Origin: SP197 sp965242595
GTDB lineage: Bacteria > Pseudomonadota > Alphaproteobacteria > SP197
Assembly: GCA_965242595.1 (NCBI GenBank)
Contig: OZ251464.1
Span: 2,418,001-2,482,000, forward strand
DNA: 64,000 nt
Direction of reading: 5' to 3'
The position numbers and the translations under genes were made by a program. A model generated the notes under the pieces. That model had not been told where the DNA came from, searched no databases, and saw only the letters and a list, made by a program, of their open reading frames with translations. Shown here piece by piece: positions 59,897 through 64,000 of the stretch (its first letter is position 1; every line of letters begins with the position of its first letter).

Positions 59897-60552
59897 TGGC
59901 GGGGGCTGTGGCGACGACCGCCAGCCGCCGCCTGCACGCGCCGGCGGCGGAGCGCAACGGCGCCGCCATTCTGGAGGTGCTGCGCCGCTTCCACCGCCCC
60001 GGGCTGACGGTGCTGGAGCTCGCCAGCGGCCCCGGCCAGCACGCGGCCCAATTCGCCGCCGCCCTGCCCGACATCGACTGGCAGCCCAGCGACCCCGACC
60101 CGCTGATGAGGGAAAGCGAAAGCGCCTGGGCGCAAGGCCTCGCCAACATCGCCCCACCGCTCGACCTGGACGTGGAGGCTGAAAACTGGTGGCAGGCCGC
60201 GCCGGCGCCGGTGGATGTGGCGCTTGCCATCAATCTGCTGCATTGCGCCCCGCGCCGGGCGCTGGAGGGGCTGGCGGCAGGCGCGGGGCGGCTGCTGGCA
60301 CCGGGCGGAGTGCTGCTGCTTTACGGCCCCTTCACCTTCAACGGCGTCTATGGCACGGCGGGCAACCGCAGCTTCGACCGCATGATGCGCCGCCAGGATC
60401 CGCGCTGGGGCCTGCGCGACCTGAACGACATCGCCGCCGCCGGCCACCGCCACGGCCTGGCCTTCGAGCGCGCCGTCGATATGCCGGCCGGCAACCACAT
60501 CCTGGTGCTGCGCCGACGCCAGGCGGGCGGTGGCGGGCCGCGCCATGGCTGA
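59896..60552 (+). CDS. DUF938 SAM-dependent methyltransferase-like protein
   Basis: A 218-residue class I methyltransferase fold. SAM-binding L-E-L-A-S-G-P-G-Q-H near residues 40-49, and family-specific P-A-A-E-R-N near 17, Q-P-S-D-P-D near 64 and Y-G-P-F near 143. F-N-G-V-Y-G and S-N/R-S-F-D complete the DUF938 profile. The substrate is unknown. The ATG at 59896 is chosen over a GTG one codon earlier; both touch the upstream stop. It overlaps the DUF924 gene by 8 bases. Confidence 0.88.
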   Translation: MAGAVATTASRRLHAPAAERNGAAILEVLRRFHRPGLTVLELASGPGQHAAQFAAALPDIDWQPSDPDPLMRESESAWAQGLANIAPPLDLDVEAENWWQAAPAPVDVALAINLLHCAPRRALEGLAAGAGRLLAPGGVLLLYGPFTFNGVYGTAGNRSFDRMMRRQDPRWGLRDLNDIAAAGHRHGLAFERAVDMPAGNHILVLRRRQAGGGGPRHG

Positions 60553-61123
60553 GGGCATCGACAAGGTGCTGGCCTTCTGGTTCGGCCGCCCCGGCGACCA
60601 CGATTGGGGCGCCATGAGAAAGGCATGGTTCGCCAAGGACGAAGCCTTCGACCGCCGCTGCCGCGAGCTGGGCCTGGCGCTCTACCGTGAGGCGGCGGCA
60701 GGCGGGCTGGACGGCTGGGCCGAAACGGCCGCCGGCGCGCTGGCCCTGGTGGTGCTGCTGGACCAGCTGCCCCGCAACATGTTTCGCGGCACAGCGGCCA
60801 TGTATGCCACCGACGCCAGGGCGCGCCAGATCGCCCGCCTGATCGACGAACGGGGCTACAAAAGCGCCTATAGCGAGGTGCAGGCGCTGTTCGCCGACCT
60901 GCCCTTCGAACATTCCGAAGATGTGGCCGACCAGCGCCGCCACACCGCCTTCGTGGAACACCACTACCGCGGCCCCGAACGGGAGCAGTGCCTGATCGCG
61001 GCCAGGCGCCATCTGGAGATCGTGGAACGCTTCGGCCGCTTCCCCCACCGCAACGCCATCCTGGGCCGCGAGACGACGGCCGAAGAGCGGGAATTTCTGA
61101 AGGAGCCGATGTCGTCGTTCTGA
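60545..61123 (+). CDS. DUF924 family protein
   Basis: A 192-residue all-helical cytosolic protein. Family motifs are V-L-A-F-W-F-G near residues 8-14, W-F-x-K-D-E-A-F-D near 28, L-D-Q-L-P-R-N-M-F-R-G near 70-80, and G-R-F-P-H-R-N near 167. The structure class resembles TPR-like helical repeats; no reaction is known. Last of the four-gene run starting with the ammonia-lyase. It converges on the AAA ATPase gene with a 10-base gap. Confidence 0.92.
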   Translation: MAEGIDKVLAFWFGRPGDHDWGAMRKAWFAKDEAFDRRCRELGLALYREAAAGGLDGWAETAAGALALVVLLDQLPRNMFRGTAAMYATDARARQIARLIDERGYKSAYSEVQALFADLPFEHSEDVADQRRHTAFVEHHYRGPEREQCLIAARRHLEIVERFGRFPHRNAILGRETTAEEREFLKEPMSSF

Positions 61124-61133
61124 CGGTGCCGAG

Positions 61134-62867
61134 CTATGGCAACGGCGCCTCCCGGGCGCGCGCGGCCACGGCGGCGATGCGGTCCAGCTTCTCGCCGATC
61201 TCCGGGTCGATCTCGCCTTGCGGCACATGGTCGGCCAGTTCGTGGAAGTTCCCCTTGGCCATGAGGCTCTTCAGGCCGAGCTTCTTGAAACAGGTCGCGA
61301 AGATGGACGTGAGAACGTCGTCGCTCGCCTTCGCGTCCGCGCTCCATGGCGAGCCTTTGCCCAAGGTCTCCATGGCATGGCCGACCTCTTCGATGGCGCT
61401 GCGCATGGTTTCCAGCCTCTTTTCGGATTCTGCCGGCGCGAACAGCGGCCCGGTCTCGCCGTCGGGCGCTTCGGCATAGGCTTCCAGGGTGGCCCGGGTG
61501 CAGAGGTAGTTCTCGATCTCCCGCCTTTTCCAGGCGAGGCAGGGTAAGACGGGGTTGTCTGGAAGATTCGTTTCAAGGCGATCGAACAGGGCGATGCCCT
61601 TGAGTTGCGGCGATGCCTCCCTGAGGCCGAAGAAGTGCCGTTCGGCCTGCGACGGCTGGTTGCCGACATAGCGGACGAACGGTCGCTCCAGACACTGGAT
61701 CGCCTCTTCGTGCCTCAGGCGTCGGGCGAAGGCCTGCAGGATGGCCAGATCCGTCGCGCCCTCGAGATACAGAACCCAACCCTTCTGTTCCGCCTGGAGA
61801 TAGTGTTCGAAGCCGATCTCGATCAGCGCCTTGCGCAGCTGGCTGCCGCGGTCGTCGATGCGGTGCGCCCGGCCGACGAAGGCGATGACCACATCCTTGC
61901 CGGCCGCCTCGTTCAGCACCATCTCGGAATGGCTGGCGGCGACGATCTGGCTGCCGCTGGCGGCGGCCGTGTCGGTCAACAGCTTGTAGATCTGCCGCTG
62001 GCGCAGGATTTCGAGATGGGCATCGGGCTCGTCCAGCAGGAGGGCCGCGCCGGGATTGGCGGACATATAGGCCAGGATCAGCAAGGTTTGCTGCAACCCC
62101 CTGCCGCTCGAAGAGAGATCGAGCGTGACCCCACTCTCCTGGTAGCTCATGACGATCTCGCCTCGCTCCGCCACATAGCGCGGAGCGTCGAGGCTGGCGC
62201 CGAACAGGGCGCGGATACGGTCCACCAACTCCTGCCACCGTTGCGGGCGTTCTTCGCGGACGCGGAAACAGAGATTGCGCAGCACCTCGGCCGTGCGCCC
62301 CTCGCCGACGCGCACATTGACGGCACCGGGATCGAGGCGCGTCTCCGCCGCCGCCAGCCCCGACATCGGCGGCAGGAAGGCGATCTGAACGGAAGCGGCC
62401 TCCAGCGGGACCGGCATCCGGTCCGGATTCGCACCGCCGTCGATGCGCAGGGGCCGGCAATAGAAGGACTCCTCGTTGGCGTAGTCGAATTCCAGCCCGC
62501 ATCGCCATGGCACGCCGGCGGCGATGCCTTCCACCGTGATGTCGATTCTGATGTTGCTGGTCTTCGGGCTGCCATCCACCCTCTGCACATCGCGGGTATG
62601 CAGCTGGCGCCACAGCAAGGCCGCCCTGGGGACGGGGATGGCGACGATGTCGCGGCGGTTGACGGTGACGCCGGGGCGCCGGCCCGGCGTTTCCCTTCCT
62701 GCGCGCTTCTCGTTCCAGCGCTTCAGGCCGGCATTCCAGAGCGCCAGGGCCTGCATGGCCGAGGTCTTGCCGGAATTGTTGGGGCCGATGAAAACCACCG
62801 GATTTCCAAGCTCGATCTCCACGTTTTCGAAGCGCTTGAAGTTGCGCACGGTCAATTTGGTGAGCAT
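61134..62867 (-). CDS. Orphan OLD-like AAA ATPase with TOPRIM-like C-terminus
   Basis: A 577-residue protein. The SMC/ABC-type ATPase has Walker A G-P-N-N-S-G-K-T (about 29-36), signature-like S-S-S-G-R-G-L-Q-Q near 265 and Walker B A-L-L-L-D-E-P-D near 287. A TOPRIM-like region follows, with Y-L-E-G-A-T-D near 382; where a second acidic pair is expected it reads F-D-R-L-E, so nuclease activity is uncertain. The K-R-R-E-I-E-N-Y-L motif occurs in related defence-type ATPases. No helicase (Gabija) or AriB-like (PARIS) partner is adjacent. A stand-alone defence or DNA-repair role is possible. Confidence 0.82.
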   Translation of the reverse strand: MLTKLTVRNFKRFENVEIELGNPVVFIGPNNSGKTSAMQALALWNAGLKRWNEKRAGRETPGRRPGVTVNRRDIVAIPVPRAALLWRQLHTRDVQRVDGSPKTSNIRIDITVEGIAAGVPWRCGLEFDYANEESFYCRPLRIDGGANPDRMPVPLEAASVQIAFLPPMSGLAAAETRLDPGAVNVRVGEGRTAEVLRNLCFRVREERPQRWQELVDRIRALFGASLDAPRYVAERGEIVMSYQESGVTLDLSSSGRGLQQTLLILAYMSANPGAALLLDEPDAHLEILRQRQIYKLLTDTAAASGSQIVAASHSEMVLNEAAGKDVVIAFVGRAHRIDDRGSQLRKALIEIGFEHYLQAEQKGWVLYLEGATDLAILQAFARRLRHEEAIQCLERPFVRYVGNQPSQAERHFFGLREASPQLKGIALFDRLETNLPDNPVLPCLAWKRREIENYLCTRATLEAYAEAPDGETGPLFAPAESEKRLETMRSAIEEVGHAMETLGKGSPWSADAKASDDVLTSIFATCFKKLGLKSLMAKGNFHELADHVPQGEIDPEIGEKLDRIAAVAARAREAPLP

Positions 62868-62894
62868 GGCGTCGCTCGCCGCAGAGGCCGCCCG

Positions 62895-63587
62895 TCAGCG
62901 TTTGTCGTATTGCCGGGCGCCGAAGAGGATGTCGCGTTCCTCCTCGCTCATCTCGCCCTGCCGGCCGGCGTCTTCCAGCACCGCGCAGCCGCGCACGACC
63001 GCTTCGCGCCCCTCCAGCGCCGCCTGCCAGCGCCGCACCTGGGGAAAGTCGGCGGGATCGACCCCTTGCCTGGCCATGGGACGGGTCCAGGGGTAGGCGG
63101 CCATATCGGCGATGGAATAATCCCCAGCCAGGTAATCGGCCTCGCCCAGGCGCCGTTCCATCACGCCATAGAGGCGCCGAGCCTCGTTGGTGTAGCGTTC
63201 TATCGCATAGGGCACCGGTTCCGGCGCATAGTGGCGGAAATGATGGCACTGGCCCAGCATCGGCCCCAGCCCGCCCATCTGGAACATCAGCCATTGCACC
63301 GCCTGCCAGCGCCCGCGCGCATCCTGCGGCATGAAGCGCCCGGTCTTTTCGGCCAGATAGAGCAGGATGGCTCCGGATTCGAACATGGCGATGGGCGCGC
63401 CGCCGGGGCCGTCATGATCGACGATGGCGGGCATCTTGTTGTTGGGGCTGATCTTCAGGAAATCGGGCGCGAACTGGTCGCCCTTGCCGATATCGACCGG
63501 GATGACGTTATAGGCCAGCCCGGTTTCCTCCAGCATGATGTGGACCTTGTGCCCGTTGGGCGTGGGCCAGGTGTAGAGATCGATCAT
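62895..63587 (-). CDS. Glutathione S-transferase family protein (YfcG/YghU-like)
   Basis: A 230-residue GST with an N-terminal thioredoxin-fold domain. T-W-P-T-P-N-G-H-K-V (about 6-15) is the Nu-class signature, where Thr/Asn contact glutathione, and F-E-S-G-A-I-L-L-Y-L near residue 70 holds the glutathione-binding E-S pair. The helical C-terminal domain has D-Y-S-I-A-D-M-A near 155. Nu-class enzymes in E. coli act as disulfide-bond reductases rather than detoxifying transferases. It follows the ATPase gene's start by 27 bases but no operon link is evident. Confidence 0.92.
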   Translation of the reverse strand: MIDLYTWPTPNGHKVHIMLEETGLAYNVIPVDIGKGDQFAPDFLKISPNNKMPAIVDHDGPGGAPIAMFESGAILLYLAEKTGRFMPQDARGRWQAVQWLMFQMGGLGPMLGQCHHFRHYAPEPVPYAIERYTNEARRLYGVMERRLGEADYLAGDYSIADMAAYPWTRPMARQGVDPADFPQVRRWQAALEGREAVVRGCAVLEDAGRQGEMSEEERDILFGARQYDKR

Positions 63588-63634
63588 CGCCTTTGTCTCC
63601 TGCGGGTGGTTGTGTCTGTGGTCGTTGTTCGTGG

Positions 63635-64000
63635 TCAGGGTGGCGTGCGGCGGCCGTCCAGCAGGTCGCGCACCAGGACGGCCAGCGCCGGCGCGGCGGT
63701 CAGCCCCGGCGATTCGATGCCGAACAGGTCGATCAGCCCGGCCATACCGTGGACTTCCGCCCCCTGCACGACGAAATCTCCGTCCGCCCCCGCCAGCTTG
63801 GGACGGATGCCGCTATAATCCGGCCGCAGCGTGCCGTCGGCCAGTCCCGGCCAATAGCGGCGCACCGCCCGGTAGAAGGCGTCGGCGCGCTCGGGCTCGA
63901 CACTATAGTCGATCTCGTCCACCCATTCGACATCGGGGCCGAAGCGGCAGCGCCCCGCCAGATCCAGCGTGGCGTGGATGCCCAGCCCGCCCGCCACCGG
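63635..64000 (-). CDS. L-2-hydroxyglutarate oxidase-like flavoprotein, N-terminus outside the window
   Basis: Only the last 121 codons are present; the gene continues beyond the right edge. The visible part, G-L-G-I-H-A-T-L-D-L, then F-G-P-D-V-E-W near residue 20 and P-D-Y-S-G-I-R-P-K-L near 60, with H-G-M-A-G-L-I-D-L-F-G-I-E-S-P-G-L-T near the end, matches the LhgO/LhgD group of DAO flavoproteins. The FAD-binding end cannot be checked here. The stop lies 47 bases from the GST start. Confidence 0.85.
   Translation of the reverse strand, partial: PVAGGLGIHATLDLAGRCRFGPDVEWVDEIDYSVEPERADAFYRAVRRYWPGLADGTLRPDYSGIRPKLAGADGDFVVQGAEVHGMAGLIDLFGIESPGLTAAPALAVLVRDLLDGRRTPP

Noticed and set aside
61134..62867. 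Gabija or PARIS defence system.
   Set aside because: No UvrD-type helicase or AriB-like gene adjoins the ATPase; neighbours are DUF924 and a glutathione transferase.

Overview
The window is a contiguous, gene-dense stretch of a high-GC (about 70 % by eye) Gram-negative chromosome, most likely an alphaproteobacterium of the Rhodospirillales or a related order. Pointers are an Irr-type Fur regulator, a RibB protein with a dead RibA-like tail (RibBX type), a CpdR-derived receiver protein, the amgK-murU-addB-addA gene order and the DUF3501/Fe-S/rubrerythrin set. No phage, insertion sequence, CRISPR array or rRNA was seen. One tRNA gene (Val, GAC) is present. No intergenic gap exceeds 300 bases.

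Layout. 1-5.5 kb: an SDR protein cut by the window edge, apt, rnd, aspS, an NYN-domain protein and a rhodanese. 5.5-11.4 kb: BCCT transporter, small DMT transporter, a CcmF-CcmH fusion for cytochrome c maturation, an unknown 124-residue protein and an L,D-transpeptidase-like protein. 11.4-16.4 kb: a LonB-like protein without protease residues, an N-formylglutamate amidohydrolase, a CpdR-like protein without phosphorylation residues, ribB(X) and tRNA-Val. 16.4-18.8 kb: homocysteine methyltransferase and MATE exporter.

18.9-27.2 kb holds the most unusual locus: eight tightly packed minus-strand genes, all membrane, lipoprotein or exported. They encode a secreted protein, a lipoprotein, a TPR membrane protein, a PEGA/FGE-like membrane protein, a 53-residue membrane protein, a TolQ/ExbB/MotA-like proton-channel subunit and two von Willebrand A (vWA) proteins. 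The N-terminal helices of the two vWA proteins carry the F-L-D-V signature expected of ExbD/TolR partners. I read it as an ion-driven envelope machine in which vWA domains replace the usual peptidoglycan- or receptor-binding output domain. The predicted parts are visible in the sequence; the function is inference.

27.4-40.5 kb: rpe and rsmB, then a plus-strand catabolic cluster. It has two tandem SDRs, an MFS transporter, two tandem dimethylglycine/sarcosine-dehydrogenase-like FAD-GcvT proteins and a non-pyrrolysine MttB homologue, followed by ahcY. This fits uptake and stepwise demethylation of a methylated amine, with one-carbon units passing to folate. 40.5-52.4 kb: a ferredoxin-NADP reductase-like flavoprotein, amgK-murU (cell-wall sugar recycling), a single 2181-residue AddB-AddA fusion helicase-nuclease, a GlnT-type glutamine synthetase and a ribokinase. 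52.4-55.5 kb: DUF3501, an Fe-S oxidoreductase and rubrerythrin, next to irr, with an iron-control-like box between the last two. 55.5-64 kb: a DAO flavoprotein with an aldo-keto reductase, then a four-gene run (PLP ammonia-lyase, peptidoglycan-binding protein, methyltransferase, DUF924), an orphan OLD-like AAA ATPase, a glutathione transferase, and a 2-hydroxyglutarate-oxidase-like protein cut by the right edge.
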